In this document: positions 7,623 to 16,945 of the stretch, piece after piece
Position numbering within the stretch: the stretch's first letter is position 1
Layout: each line of letters starts with the position of its first letter
NCBI GenBank assembly: GCA_964236495.1
Contig: CAXSBR010000008.1
Location: forward strand, 1-64,000
Length of the DNA: 64,000 bases
Direction of reading: 5' to 3'
Source: CAXSBR01 sp964236495
GTDB lineage: Bacteria > Actinomycetota > Actinomycetes > Mycobacteriales > Jatrophihabitantaceae
Position numbers and translations under genes: made by a program
Notes under the pieces: generated by a model
What the model was told of the DNA's origin: nothing
The model's input: only the letters and a program-made list of their open reading frames with translations
The model's database searches: none

Positions 7623-9059
7623 GTGCCCACGATCGCCAATGTGCTCGCCGCCCGCTACGCCTCGTCGGCGCTGACCGAGCTCTGGTCGCCGGCGAACAAG
7701 GTGGTACTCGAACGACAGCTGTGGCTCGCCGTACTCAAGGCGCAAGCGTCGCTGGGCGTCGACGTGCCGGCCGACGCGATTGCCGCCTACGAGGCCGTCG
7801 TCGCTCGAGGCGTCGACGCAGTCGACCTGGACTCCATCGCCGCGCGCGAGCGCGTCACGCGCCATGATGTGAAGGCCCGCATCGAGGAGTTCGCGGCGCT
7901 GGCCGGACACGAGCACATCCACAAGGGCATGACCAGTCGCGACCTCACCGAGAACGTCGAGCAGCTCCAGATCCGCGCGTCGCTCCACCTGATCCGCGCC
8001 AAGACGGTGGCGGTGCTGGCGCGCCTGGGCGGGTTGGCCACCGAACACGCCGCGCTGGTGATGGCGGGCCGGTCGCACAACGTGGCGGCGCAGGCGACGA
8101 CGCTGGGCAAGCGCTTCGCCACCGTCGCCGACGAGCTGCTGATCGCCCTCGCGCGCGCCGACGACCTGATCGCCCGCTACCCGCTGCGCGGCATCAAAGG
8201 TCCGGTCGGCACCGCGCAGGACATGCTCGACCTGCTCGACGGCTCCGCCGAATTCCTCGCCACTCTCGAAGCGAGGGTGGCTGAGCATCTGGGCTTCGAA
8301 CGCGTACTTACCAGCGTCGGGCAGGTATATCCGCGCTCGCTGGACTACGACGTGCTCACCGCACTGGTCCAGCTGGCGGCGGCGCCGTCCAACCTGGCCA
8401 CCACGATTCGGCTGATGGCCGGCCTCGAGCTGGTCACCGAGGGGTTTCAGCCCGGCCAAGTGGGTTCGTCGGCGATGCCGCACAAGATGAACACGCGTTC
8501 CGCCGAGCGGATCAACGGGCTGGCCGTCGTCCTGCGCGGGTATGCCTCGATGGTCTCCGAGCTGGCCGGCGATCAGTGGAACGAAGGCGACGTGTCGGAC
8601 TCGGTGGTGCGCCGGGTCGCCTTGCCCGACGCGTTCTTCGCCCTGGACGGCCTGCTGGAGACGACGCTGACGGTGCTCGACGAGTTCGGCGCGTTTCCGG
8701 CCGTCATCTCGCGCGAACTCGACCGGTACCTGCCCTTTTTGGCCACGACGAAGGTTCTGATGGCTGCGGGGCGGGCTGGCGTCGGGCGCGAGACGGCGCA
8801 CGAGGTCATCAAGTCGCATGCGGTGGCGGTGGCGTTGTCGATGCGGGAACGAGGCAGTGCCGACAACGACCTGCTGGCCCGGTTCGCCGCCGATCCGCGG
8901 TTGGGGCTGACGGCCCAGGACTTGGCCGCGCTGGTCGCCGAGCCGATCACCTTTACTGGCGCCGCTCAGGCCCAGGTGGCCGCTGTGGTGGCGCAGATCG
9001 ACAAGCTCGTCGCTGCCGATCCGGCCGCGGCCGCCTACGTCCCCGGCTCCATCCTCTGA
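7623..9059 (+). CDS. purB: Adenylosuccinate lyase
   Basis: PurB cleaves SAICAR to AICAR and adenylosuccinate to AMP, releasing fumarate in both; it is a cytosolic homotetramer of the fumarase/aspartase superfamily. The start at GTG 7623 gives MPTIANVLAARYAS, the normal N terminus, with GGGAG about 10 nt upstream; ATG 7614 is a three-codon longer alternative. Visible motifs are HKGMTSRDLTENVEQLQ, the GRSHNVAAQATTLGKRF region with catalytic His, and the signature SSAMPHKMNTRSAERI carrying the mobile catalytic Ser loop. At 478 residues the length is normal. Confidence 0.95.
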   Translation: MPTIANVLAARYASSALTELWSPANKVVLERQLWLAVLKAQASLGVDVPADAIAAYEAVVARGVDAVDLDSIAARERVTRHDVKARIEEFAALAGHEHIHKGMTSRDLTENVEQLQIRASLHLIRAKTVAVLARLGGLATEHAALVMAGRSHNVAAQATTLGKRFATVADELLIALARADDLIARYPLRGIKGPVGTAQDMLDLLDGSAEFLATLEARVAEHLGFERVLTSVGQVYPRSLDYDVLTALVQLAAAPSNLATTIRLMAGLELVTEGFQPGQVGSSAMPHKMNTRSAERINGLAVVLRGYASMVSELAGDQWNEGDVSDSVVRRVALPDAFFALDGLLETTLTVLDEFGAFPAVISRELDRYLPFLATTKVLMAAGRAGVGRETAHEVIKSHAVAVALSMRERGSADNDLLARFAADPRLGLTAQDLAALVAEPITFTGAAQAQVAAVVAQIDKLVAADPAAAAYVPGSIL

Positions 9060-9218
9060 ACCTCGGCACCGGCCGCGGCGGCCTGCGGTCCCGCCACGGT
9101 TGCGCCGCCATCCCCTAGCTCTCCTATCCGCTGGCCCGAGCGCAGAAATGGGTCGGCGCGCGGAGCGCCCGCTGAGATAGCGTGCACTCCTTGTGACTAG
9201 CTGCATGACGCACTTCCG

Positions 9219-10511
9219 GTGACCGGCTGGGGAACCAACCGGCTGCTCGAGGCGACTGCGCCTGCTCGTCTTGGCCAGAGCTTCCGGCTGCTGGTGGCGT
9301 CGTCGTGGCTGAGCAGTCTGGGCGACGGCATCGTGCTGGCCGGCGGGCCACTGCTGGTGCACTCCCAGACCGGCAACGCGATCCTGATAGCGCTGGCTTC
9401 CACGCTGCAGCAGCTGCCGTACCTGCTGTTCGGGCTGCTGGCCGGCGCGCTGTCCGACCGGCACGATCGCAAGCGGATCGTCGTCACCGTGGACTGCGTG
9501 CGCGCCGGAGTGCTGGCGCTGGTCGCGGTCAGCGTCGTGACGCACTCGGTGTCCATCGCGCTGCTGCTGCTTGCATTGTTCGTGCTGGGAACCGCCGACG
9601 TGTTCGGCAACAATGCCGGCGGCACGCTACTGCCGATGCTGGTTCCGCGCGACGACCTCGCACTGGGCAACGCCCGGATCCAGACCGGCTTCGTCACGTT
9701 GAACCAACTGGTCGGCCCCGCGGTCGGGGCGGCGCTGTTCGCCTCCGCAGCCGCGTTACCCCTGCTCGCCGACGCCGCACTGGCCGCATCGGGAGCGGTG
9801 CTGATGTCGCGCATCGTGCTGCCACCCCACGGCAAGGCGACATCAGCCGAAACCCACAGCGGCCGCGACACCGGCCGGGACATCGCTCGCGACATCCTCC
9901 GCGACATCGGGGAGGGCTTCGGCTGGGTCCGCCACCACGCCGCCGTCCGCACTCTCGTGCTGACGATCTTCATCTTCAACACCACCTTTGGTGCCGCCTG
10001 GTCAGTCTTGGTGATCTACGCCAGCGACCGGCTGCACCTGGGCTCGATCGGCTTCGGCCTGTTGACGACGGTGTCGGCGGCAGGCGGCCTGGTCAGCACG
10101 GTGGGCTACGTCCGTCTGGTCCGGCACGTGTCGCTGGCCAACCTGATGAAGATCGGATTGATCATCGAGACGTTCACCCATCTGGGACTGGCGCTGACGA
10201 CGCGGCCCTGGATAGCCATGGTGATCTTCTTCGTGTTCGGCGCGCACGCGTTCGTGTGGGGCGCGACGTCGGCAACCGTTCGCCAGCGCGCGGTGCCGCT
10301 CGACCTGCAGGGCCGGGTGAACAGTGTCAACCTGGTGGGCGTGTTCGGCGGCTTGGTGATCGGCTCCACGCTCGGTGGCGTGCTGGCCCGCCACCTGGGC
10401 GTGACGGCCCCGTTCTGGTTCGCGTTCGCCGGCTCGGCGGTGTTCGTCGTCGCGATCTGGCCGCAGCTGCGTCACATTGCGCACGACGACGCGAACCCGT
10501 CCGCCGAATAG
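9219..10511 (+). CDS. Major facilitator superfamily exporter
   Basis: This 430-residue polytopic protein has about 12 hydrophobic segments. The first loop is LAGALSDRHDRKRIVVTVD, the MFS loop 2-3 motif (G-x3-D-R-x2-R-[KR]), and there is a long cytoplasmic loop near the middle rich in Arg and Asp (TGRDIARDILRDIGEGFGWV). This pattern fits the enterobactin-exporter/MefA-like branch of MFS efflux pumps, but the substrate is not evident. The GTG start at 9219 has no strong ribosome site. It stands between purB and purC in the same orientation. Confidence 0.8.
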   Translation: MTGWGTNRLLEATAPARLGQSFRLLVASSWLSSLGDGIVLAGGPLLVHSQTGNAILIALASTLQQLPYLLFGLLAGALSDRHDRKRIVVTVDCVRAGVLALVAVSVVTHSVSIALLLLALFVLGTADVFGNNAGGTLLPMLVPRDDLALGNARIQTGFVTLNQLVGPAVGAALFASAAALPLLADAALAASGAVLMSRIVLPPHGKATSAETHSGRDTGRDIARDILRDIGEGFGWVRHHAAVRTLVLTIFIFNTTFGAAWSVLVIYASDRLHLGSIGFGLLTTVSAAGGLVSTVGYVRLVRHVSLANLMKIGLIIETFTHLGLALTTRPWIAMVIFFVFGAHAFVWGATSATVRQRAVPLDLQGRVNSVNLVGVFGGLVIGSTLGGVLARHLGVTAPFWFAFAGSAVFVVAIWPQLRHIAHDDANPSAE

Positions 10512-10648
10512 GACGGCCGAATAGGACAGTCGCGTCAGGAGTCGGGCGTCGAAACTTGTCCGCTGCGCCTTGGGTACGACGCCGCGCGCACGCCGGAGTA
10601 GCCCGAGGCTTGACGCCTACGCACCTCGAATCTGCGAGGATCTAGGCC

Positions 10649-11569
10649 GTGAGCGACCCTGACGCGACGGTTCCAGGTCAACCCGAAGCACCCAGCGGCT
10701 TCAAGCATCTGCACAGCGGCAAGGTGCGCGACCTGTATCAGACGCCCGAAGGACTGCTGCTGGTGGTGGCCAGCGACCGGATCTCCGCCTACGACTACGT
10801 GCTGCCCACACCGATTCCGGACAAGGGCGCCGTCCTTACCGCGATGACGACGTGGTGGTTCGGCCAGCTGCGCGACCTTGTGCCCAACCATTTGGTCGCG
10901 GTGGAGGACGTGCGGATTCCATCGCAATGGCGTGGCCGGGCGATGCTGTGCCAGCCGCTTTCGATGGTGCCCGTCGAGGCCGTGGCGCGCGGCTACCTCA
11001 CCGGCTCGGGGCTCAGGGACTACGACGCCACCGGTGCCATCTGCGGCGTCACGCTGCCGCCAGGGCTCATCGACGGTGACCGTCTGCCCGAGCCGATCTT
11101 CACTCCGGCCACCAAGGCGGCGCTGGGCGAGCACGACGAAAACGTGTCTTTTGACGTATTTGCAGCTCAGGCCGGTGCCGACACCGCGACCGAGATCCGC
11201 AGCATCACCCTGGCGATCTACGAGCGGGCCGCCACTATCGCCGCTGGGCGCGGCATCATTGTCGCCGACACCAAGCTGGAGTTCGGTCACGACCGCACTG
11301 GTCGGCTGGTGCTGGGCGACGAGGTTCTGACCCCGGATTCGAGCCGGTTCTGGCCGGCACTGGAGTGGCGTCCGGGCAGCGCGCAGCCCAGCTTCGACAA
11401 GCAATATGTGCGCGACTGGCTCACCTCGGACGAGGCGCACTGGGATCGGCACAGCACGCCGCCGGCACTGCCCGAGCACGTCGTGCGAGCCACCCGCGAG
11501 CGCTATATCGAGGCCTACGAACGGATCACCGGCCTGCGGTTCGCTGACTGGATGACCGCCAGCAGCTGA
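10649..11569 (+). CDS. purC: Phosphoribosylaminoimidazole-succinocarboxamide synthase (SAICAR synthetase)
   Basis: PurC condenses CAIR and aspartate with ATP to SAICAR. The 306-residue product shows the nucleotide-binding N domain (HLHSGKVRDLYQTPEGLLLV, then ASDRISAYDYVLPTPIPDKG), the substrate loop (VEAVARGYLTGSGLRDY), FTPATKA, the metal/ATP region IIVADTKLEFGHD and GDEVLTPDSSRFWP, and the closing SFDKQYVRDWL. Start is GTG 10649. All key segments are present and the length is normal for the larger bacterial/fungal-type form. Confidence 0.95.
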   Translation: MSDPDATVPGQPEAPSGFKHLHSGKVRDLYQTPEGLLLVVASDRISAYDYVLPTPIPDKGAVLTAMTTWWFGQLRDLVPNHLVAVEDVRIPSQWRGRAMLCQPLSMVPVEAVARGYLTGSGLRDYDATGAICGVTLPPGLIDGDRLPEPIFTPATKAALGEHDENVSFDVFAAQAGADTATEIRSITLAIYERAATIAAGRGIIVADTKLEFGHDRTGRLVLGDEVLTPDSSRFWPALEWRPGSAQPSFDKQYVRDWLTSDEAHWDRHSTPPALPEHVVRATRERYIEAYERITGLRFADWMTASS

Positions 11570-11621
11570 GCCCGCCGCCCACCGAGGTGATCAGCGCGCC
11601 CAGCCGGCTAATCGCTCGTCG

Positions 11622-13748
11622 TCAGATCGTGTGGTCCATCGTGACGGTCACGGTGCGCGTTCCTGCCGACAGCCATACCGTGCCGGTGGCCGGATCGATC
11701 GCGCCGGCGCTCGACCGGGCCAGGTTGTGCACGAACGCCGGCAGCTGGAACAGCACCGGACCGGCCGGGTGCGCCCCCCGCAGTCGCAGCGTCACCCGCG
11801 CGCTGTTCGTGGTGATGGCGAAGGCCAGGTGGCGCCCACCGGTGATCGGCACGTTGGTCAGGCGGATCTTCTTGCCCGTGCGCACCCAGCCCTTGGGCAC
11901 GCCGCGCCCGACGATCAGGCTGCCGTCGCCGCGCTCGGCAACCAGAGAGCTGAGCAGCGTCAGGTTGGCGTTGGCCGAACCCCACGCGTGCGGCGAGGCG
12001 CCCGCGCCGGCGCTGGGGTGACTGCCCACCCATGGCGACGACGGATCGGGCGCCGCCACGCTCTCCCACCACGAGTACGGGCCGCTCTGGGTGTTTTTGA
12101 TCATGAACTGATAGCCCAGAATGCCCTGGTCGCGGTGGTTGTTGCTGGCCAGGCCCCACTCGCCGTAGCCGGCGTTGTAGCCGGTCGAGAAGTCGGTGGT
12201 GCCATAGCCGCCGTAGGTGTTGCGCGGCAGGATGCCCCGCAGCCGGCCGAAGCCGTAGTCGTAGGTGGCGTCGATGAGGTCCGAACCAGGGCCGTTGATC
12301 GGCGCATCGAACAGGTAGCCGTCCCAAGCCCACCGTCCGAACAGGAACGGTGCTGCCCAGTTCGCGTCCTTGGGGTTGGAGCAGCGGTTGGCCGAGTTGG
12401 GCTCGACCATCGAGCACGGCAGGTAGTTGAGGTTGTACTTGGTGATCGTCGCCGTCAGAGTCTGATTCACCGCGCCCAGCAGGCTGTTGTACTCGTTGGT
12501 CGCCCACCGCAGCTCGGTGGCGTCGCCGATCTGTTGGGCCAGCCAGCGGTAGGCGGCCAGGCCCATCAGCGCGGAGTAGTCGTCGATGGTCCAGTAGCCG
12601 TTGGCGTCGATGTCGGGTGTGTTTTCGATGATGCCGCCGGGACCGGTGCGAGCCGCGGCGATCGCGTGGGCGCTGTCTTTGATGCTGGGCTGCAGCGCGG
12701 CGCCCTTCGGTCCGGCCTTGCTCCAGTTGGCCTTCACCGACCGGGCGTCACCGGTCTTCTGCAGGTAGATCGCCCACGGCCAGGTGTACTTCCAGATGCC
12801 GTCGTCGTACTGCGCCTGCGAACCCACCGCGTCGCGCAGGTTGAGCAGCAGCTTGAGCGCCGACGTGCCGCCACCGGTGCGGTAGCCCTGGGTGAGCATC
12901 GTGGCCAGGATGCCGATGATGTCGTGGCTGTATTCCTTGTCGTAGCCGTTCACGCCCGTCTTCAGGTTCGAGCCGGCGCGGGTGATCTGGGTGTAGATGA
13001 AGCCGGTCCTGTAGGCGTTGATCAGCGACGGGTCGGGCAGCTTCTTGATCTGCACGAGCTGCCTGAGCTGGCGGTTCCAGTAGCGGCGCATGTGCGTGAA
13101 GTGCGTGGTGTAGGTCCCAGCCTTTCGCAGCGCGGACACCGACGGGTTCGCGTACGTGCCGCCGAACCGGTCGGAGATGACGGCGTAGTCGTGGTGGATG
13201 CTGCTGTGCGCGGGCACGCGGTTCGACGCGGCGTTGATCGGGATGAGGTTGGGCGTCGGCTTCGGGTTGACGGTGATCGCCTGAGCCGTCGGATTGGTGA
13301 TGCTGATCCGGCTGTAGATGACGACGAACGGGTGGCCGCCGATGTTCACCCGGTCACCGAAGTTGGTGATCGCTATCCGGGCGCTACCCGAACGGAAGCC
13401 GGTGACCAGCGCCGGCAGGTACCCCTGCGAGTTCGCCCACGTCGTTCGGGTGCCGTTCCACAACCCGTAGCCGTAGGTCTGCTGGGTGTTCTTGACGACG
13501 AAGCTGCCACTGAGGCAGGCGACTACGGCCTGGTCGTTGCCGGCCCAGCCGATGGCGGCGGCGGTGGTGCCCTGCGCGTACTCGGTGTCGGTGGAGGTGC
13601 CGCAGACCGCGCCGGTCTTGGGTGCGGGCGCGGGCGGCGCGGCGACGGCGGCCGGTGCCAGCGCGGTGACGACGGCGCCTACAGCAAGGGCTGCGGTGCT
13701 TCGGAAAAGGCGGTGCGGGCGATACCTGCGGAAGTCGGTCGTCGACAT
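11622..13748 (-). CDS. Secreted protein, probable (alpha/alpha)-toroid glycoside hydrolase
   Basis: ATG 13748 is preceded by AAAGGAGC at suitable spacing and gives a 708-residue preprotein. It has an Arg-rich n-region (FRRYRPHRLFRS), a hydrophobic core and a likely signal cleavage after APAAVAA. The mature protein has a beta-sandwich-like first part, then a Trp/Tyr-rich helical part with YDDGIWKYTWPWAIYL, ANGYWTIDDYSALMGL, NWAAPFLFGRWAWDGYLF and YGEWGLASNNHRDQGI. That spacing of aromatic/acidic clusters resembles six-hairpin glycosidases (GH15/GH65-like), an inference from style rather than a recognised family. It is divergent from a GH3 gene, consistent with secreted glycan breakdown followed by oligosaccharide hydrolysis. 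The open frame can be read further upstream only through repeat DNA. Confidence 0.6.
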   Translation of the reverse strand: MSTTDFRRYRPHRLFRSTAALAVGAVVTALAPAAVAAPPAPAPKTGAVCGTSTDTEYAQGTTAAAIGWAGNDQAVVACLSGSFVVKNTQQTYGYGLWNGTRTTWANSQGYLPALVTGFRSGSARIAITNFGDRVNIGGHPFVVIYSRISITNPTAQAITVNPKPTPNLIPINAASNRVPAHSSIHHDYAVISDRFGGTYANPSVSALRKAGTYTTHFTHMRRYWNRQLRQLVQIKKLPDPSLINAYRTGFIYTQITRAGSNLKTGVNGYDKEYSHDIIGILATMLTQGYRTGGGTSALKLLLNLRDAVGSQAQYDDGIWKYTWPWAIYLQKTGDARSVKANWSKAGPKGAALQPSIKDSAHAIAAARTGPGGIIENTPDIDANGYWTIDDYSALMGLAAYRWLAQQIGDATELRWATNEYNSLLGAVNQTLTATITKYNLNYLPCSMVEPNSANRCSNPKDANWAAPFLFGRWAWDGYLFDAPINGPGSDLIDATYDYGFGRLRGILPRNTYGGYGTTDFSTGYNAGYGEWGLASNNHRDQGILGYQFMIKNTQSGPYSWWESVAAPDPSSPWVGSHPSAGAGASPHAWGSANANLTLLSSLVAERGDGSLIVGRGVPKGWVRTGKKIRLTNVPITGGRHLAFAITTNSARVTLRLRGAHPAGPVLFQLPAFVHNLARSSAGAIDPATGTVWLSAGTRTVTVTMDHTI

Positions 13749-13828
13749 GTGACGGGCGCTCCTTTGCGCTGAGGCCGGACTGCGGCTGACGGTCAGTAGA
13801 TTCCCGTCGCAGCAGAATGTCAACGAAG

Positions 13829-14212
13829 CAGGACAGCGGGTGAGCATCGCAGCGACGAAGGAGCGAGGAGCGGAGCCCGTAGACAGGACAGCGGGTGAGC
13901 ATCGCAGCGACGAAGGAGCGAGGAGCGGAGCCCGTAGANNNNNNNNNNNNNNNNNNNNNNNNNNNNNNNNNNNNNNNNNNNNNNNNNNNNNNNNNNNNNN
14001 NNNNNNNNNNNNNNNNNNNNNNNNNNNNNNNNNNNNNNGAGCCCGTAGACAGGACAGCGGGTGAGCATCGCAGCGACGAAGGAGCGAGGAGCGCAGCCCG
14101 TAGACAGGACAGCGGGTGAGCATCGCAGCGACGAAGGAGCGAGGAGCGGAGCCCGTAGACAGGACAGCGGGTGAGGATCGCAGCGGCGAAGAGCGCAGCC
14201 CGTAGGGACACG
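13829..14212 (+). repeat. 55-bp tandem array of the GTGAGCATCG dispersed repeat
   Basis: Units recur at 13829, 13884, (gap), 14050, 14105 and 14160 with a 55-bp period; each contains GTGAGCATCGCAGCGACGAA followed by GGAGCGAGGAGCGGAGCCCG. The last copy is shortened. It occupies nearly all of the region between the divergent secreted hydrolase and the GH3 gene, so promoters for both must lie in or just outside it. Single or tandem relatives of the unit occur at 25588, 28966, 33023 and 42327. Confidence 0.95.
13939..14038. other. Assembly gap (100 N) in 55-bp repeat array
   Basis: Exactly 100 N between identical repeat units; the true number of units is unknown. Confidence 0.98.
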
Positions 14213-14235
14213 CCCTATCTGGTATGCCTGGCGGC

Positions 14236-16572
14236 ATGGATGTCGAGAAGGTCCTGGCTGCATTGACCGTCGCCGAGAAGGCATCGCTGTGCCTGGGCTC
14301 GGACTTCTGGCATACCGCGCCCGTCGAGCGACTGAACGTGCCGGCCGTCATGGTCGCCGACGGACCGCACGGATTGCGCGCGCAGCCCGACCGAGCCGAT
14401 CATGTCGGGCTGTCGGGCTCGGTACCGGCCACCTGCTTTCCGACTGCGTCGGCGCTGGCGTCGTCGTGGAATCGGGATCTGTTCGCCGAGGTCGGCCGCG
14501 CATTGGCGACTGAAGCGCTGGCTTGCGGAGTGTCGGTGGTCCTGGGCCCCGGCATCAACATGAAGCGTTCGCCGCTGTGCGGGCGCAACTTCGAGTACCT
14601 GTCCGAGGACCCGTTTCTGGCCGGCGAGCTGGCCGTGGACATGGTGCGCGGCGTACAAGGTCTGGGCGTGGGCACGTCGGTCAAGCACTACGCGGCCAAC
14701 AACCAGGAGACCGACCGGCTTCGAGTGAGCGCCGACGTCGACGAGCGCACGCTGCGCGAGATCTATCTGCCGGCCTTCGAGCGAGTGGTGACGCGCGCGC
14801 AGCCGTGGACCGTCATGTGCGCCTACAACAAGATCAACGGCACGTACGCCTCCGAGCACACCTGGCTCCTGACCGAGATCCTGCGCGGCGAGTGGGGCTT
14901 TGAAGGGTTGGTGGTGTCGGACTGGGGTGCCGTGCACGACCGGGTGGCTGCCCTGCGGGCCGGCCTGGACCTGGAGATGCCGCCCAACCTCGGTGTCAGC
15001 GACCAGGCAATCGTGGACGCGGTTGCCTCTGGTGTACTGGACGAGGCGGTGCTGGACACCACGGCACGGCGCGTTCTGCAGTTGGTGGCGAAGGCGCCGA
15101 ACAAGCGCGGCAGCGGCGCCGAAGCCGATGCCGATGCCGATGCCCAGGCCGAAGGCCAGCTCAATGCCCAAAGCGAACCCAATGCCGAGGATGAAGCCAA
15201 TGCCGACGCCGCCGCTGGCCCGGATGCCGAACTGAGTGCCGGCCCGAAATCTGGCTTCGACGTCGACGCCCACCACGCGCTGGCCCGCCGCGCGGCACAG
15301 CAGTCGGCAGTGCTGCTCAAGAACGACGACGGCGTACTACCGCTGCACCCGGCGGCCGGCCAGACGGTTGCCCTGATCGGGCAGTTCGCGCAGGAGCCGC
15401 GCTTTCAGGGCGCAGGCAGCTCCCAGGTCAACGCCACCCGCGTCGACACCGCACTGGACGAGTTCACCCGGCTTGTAGGTACAGGCGTGACCGTGCGCTA
15501 CGACGACGGCGCGGATGTCGCCGCCGCCGTCGAACTGGCCGCAGCTGCCGATTACGTCGTGCTGTTCCTGGGCCTGCCGCAAGCCGACGAGTCCGAGGGC
15601 TTCGACCGCACGTCGATGGACCTGCCGACCACTCAACTGGCGCTGGTGGAGGCCGTCAGTGCCGTTGCGCCACGCACAGTCGTCGTGCTTGCCAACGGAT
15701 CGTCGGTCCGGCTTCAACCCTGGGCCGACGGGATCGCCGCTATTCTGGAGTGCTGGCTGTCCGGCCAGGCCGCGGGCGGAGCCGTCGCCGATCTGCTGCT
15801 CGGTCATGCCACTCCCAGCGGCAAATTGGCTGAGACGCTGCCGCTGCGGCTGGAGGACACCTCTGCCTACCTGAACTTCCCCGGCGACTCGGGGCATGTG
15901 CGCTACGGCGAGGGCATCTTCATCGGCTACCGCGCGTTCGACAAGGCCGATCAGGACGTCAGTTATCCGTTCGGCTTCGGCCTGTCCTACACCACCTTCG
16001 CGCTGTCCGATCCGACGTTTGCGGTCACCGGCGCGGTGGGCGCGGATCTGCGGGTGGACGTCGAGGTGACCGTCACCAACACCGGCGCCGTCGCCAGTGG
16101 GGAAGTGGTGCAGGTCTACGTCGGCGATGTCGAGTCGACGGTCGTTCGGCCCGAACGCGAACTCAAGGGATTCGCTCGGGTGGAGCTTGCGCCGGCGCAG
16201 TCGCAGCGGGTAACGATCAGCCTGGACGAGCGTGCTTTCGCATTCTGGTCGATCGTGCACTCGCGCTGGGCGGTCGAATCGGGAAAGTTCGAGATCAGCG
16301 TGGGCACGTCCTCGCGCGACCTGCCGCATCGGCTGACGGTCACGCTGGCGGCGCCGTCGCTGGCTGCGCCGTTGGGCGCGATGTCGACGCTGGCCGAATG
16401 GCTGGCCGACGACACCGGCGCCGCAATGCTGCACGGGTTGGGCAGTATGCACGTGCTTGATGACGCGCATCTTCTGCAGGTCGTGGGCACCATGCCGATG
16501 GCGACGCTTGCCGGCTTCCCTGGGTTCGGTATCGACCATCCGACGCTGCAGTCGCTGGTCGAGCAGCTCTGA
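14236..16572 (+). CDS. Glycoside hydrolase family 3 (beta-glucosidase type)
   Basis: GH3 enzymes hydrolyse terminal beta-linked glucose or xylose by retention. ATG 14236 gives MDVEKVLAALTVAEKASL; ATG 14224 adds four residues. The TIM-barrel domain contains VADGPHGLR, GPGINMKRSPLCGRNFEYLS, KHYAANNQETDR and the nucleophile segment GLVVSDWGAVHD (Asp about 229). An unusual Ala/Asp/Glu/Pro-rich linker of about 55 residues (about 288-342) follows, before the alpha/beta-sandwich domain (QSAVLLKNDDGVLPL). A fibronectin-III-like C domain comes last (SYPFGFGLSYTTFAL, VTVTNTGAVASGEVVQVYV). About 778 residues with no signal peptide, so probably cytoplasmic, acting on imported oligosaccharides. Confidence 0.9.
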   Translation: MDVEKVLAALTVAEKASLCLGSDFWHTAPVERLNVPAVMVADGPHGLRAQPDRADHVGLSGSVPATCFPTASALASSWNRDLFAEVGRALATEALACGVSVVLGPGINMKRSPLCGRNFEYLSEDPFLAGELAVDMVRGVQGLGVGTSVKHYAANNQETDRLRVSADVDERTLREIYLPAFERVVTRAQPWTVMCAYNKINGTYASEHTWLLTEILRGEWGFEGLVVSDWGAVHDRVAALRAGLDLEMPPNLGVSDQAIVDAVASGVLDEAVLDTTARRVLQLVAKAPNKRGSGAEADADADAQAEGQLNAQSEPNAEDEANADAAAGPDAELSAGPKSGFDVDAHHALARRAAQQSAVLLKNDDGVLPLHPAAGQTVALIGQFAQEPRFQGAGSSQVNATRVDTALDEFTRLVGTGVTVRYDDGADVAAAVELAAAADYVVLFLGLPQADESEGFDRTSMDLPTTQLALVEAVSAVAPRTVVVLANGSSVRLQPWADGIAAILECWLSGQAAGGAVADLLLGHATPSGKLAETLPLRLEDTSAYLNFPGDSGHVRYGEGIFIGYRAFDKADQDVSYPFGFGLSYTTFALSDPTFAVTGAVGADLRVDVEVTVTNTGAVASGEVVQVYVGDVESTVVRPERELKGFARVELAPAQSQRVTISLDERAFAFWSIVHSRWAVESGKFEISVGTSSRDLPHRLTVTLAAPSLAAPLGAMSTLAEWLADDTGAAMLHGLGSMHVLDDAHLLQVVGTMPMATLAGFPGFGIDHPTLQSLVEQL

Positions 16573-16612
16573 CAAGACGGCCCCACCGGGTCAGCGTCGA
16601 TCCAGTGGTGAC

Positions 16613-16750
16613 GTGAGCTCATCCACGACCCCAGCGCTCACCACTGCGCGTCTGACTCTGCGCCGATGGCGCGACGCCGACCGCCCACCGTTTGCGGCTC
16701 TGAACGCCGACGCCGAGGTGATGCGCTACTTGTGGCGGGCGAACCGATAG
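16613..16750 (+). pseudogene. Truncated GNAT acetyltransferase (N-terminal remnant)
   Basis: From GTG 16613 the 45-residue reading contains TARLTLRRWRDADRPPFAALNADAEVMRYL, which is split here for reading as TARLTLRRWRDAD and FAALNADAEVMRYL. This is the standard first strand and helix of RimJ/RimL-type GNAT N-acetyltransferases. It stops at TAG 16748, where a complete protein would continue for about 120 more residues including the acetyl-CoA loop; nothing downstream resumes the family. It is a remnant cut off at the border of the repeat region preceding purS. Confidence 0.6.
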
Positions 16751-16807
16751 GCTGCCCGGGCACGCTTCGCCCTTCGGACCCGCACGCCGCAGACGGTGGA
16801 ACGCACA

Positions 16808-16945
16808 AAACTTGAACACGTAGAAAGTAAGAACTCGCAAACAGTTGGACTCGCAGAAAGCTAGAACTCGGAAAGGAGCTAGAACTCGCAGAAAGCTAGA
16901 ACTCGCAAAAAGCTAGAAGTCGCAGAAAGCTAGAACTCGCAGAAG
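16808..16945 (+). repeat. 17-bp imperfect tandem repeat in the purS leader
   Basis: About eight copies of a 17-bp unit, consensus AGCTAGAACTCGCAGAA, run up to 10 nt before the purS start. It is the most A-rich stretch nearby. The final unit merges into AGAAGGTGAG, which serves as the purS ribosome binding site. The region could form the untranslated leader of purS. Confidence 0.85.

Noticed and set aside
7500..9545. Long minus-strand open frame opposite purB
   Set aside because: It mirrors the purB and MFS codons; composition is Arg/Gly/His-rich with no domain, as expected from antisense frames in high-GC DNA.
11631..13772. Long plus-strand open frame opposite the secreted hydrolase
   Set aside because: Antisense shadow without any recognised motif; the minus strand has a signal peptide, ribosome site and ordered domains.
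13829..14212. CRISPR array
   Set aside because: There are no unique spacers; the units are contiguous and identical, and no cas gene is in the window.
13384..14351. Minus-strand frames running through the 55-bp array upstream of the secreted hydrolase
   Set aside because: The repeat lacks stops in several frames; a good ribosome site and signal peptide place the true start at 13748.
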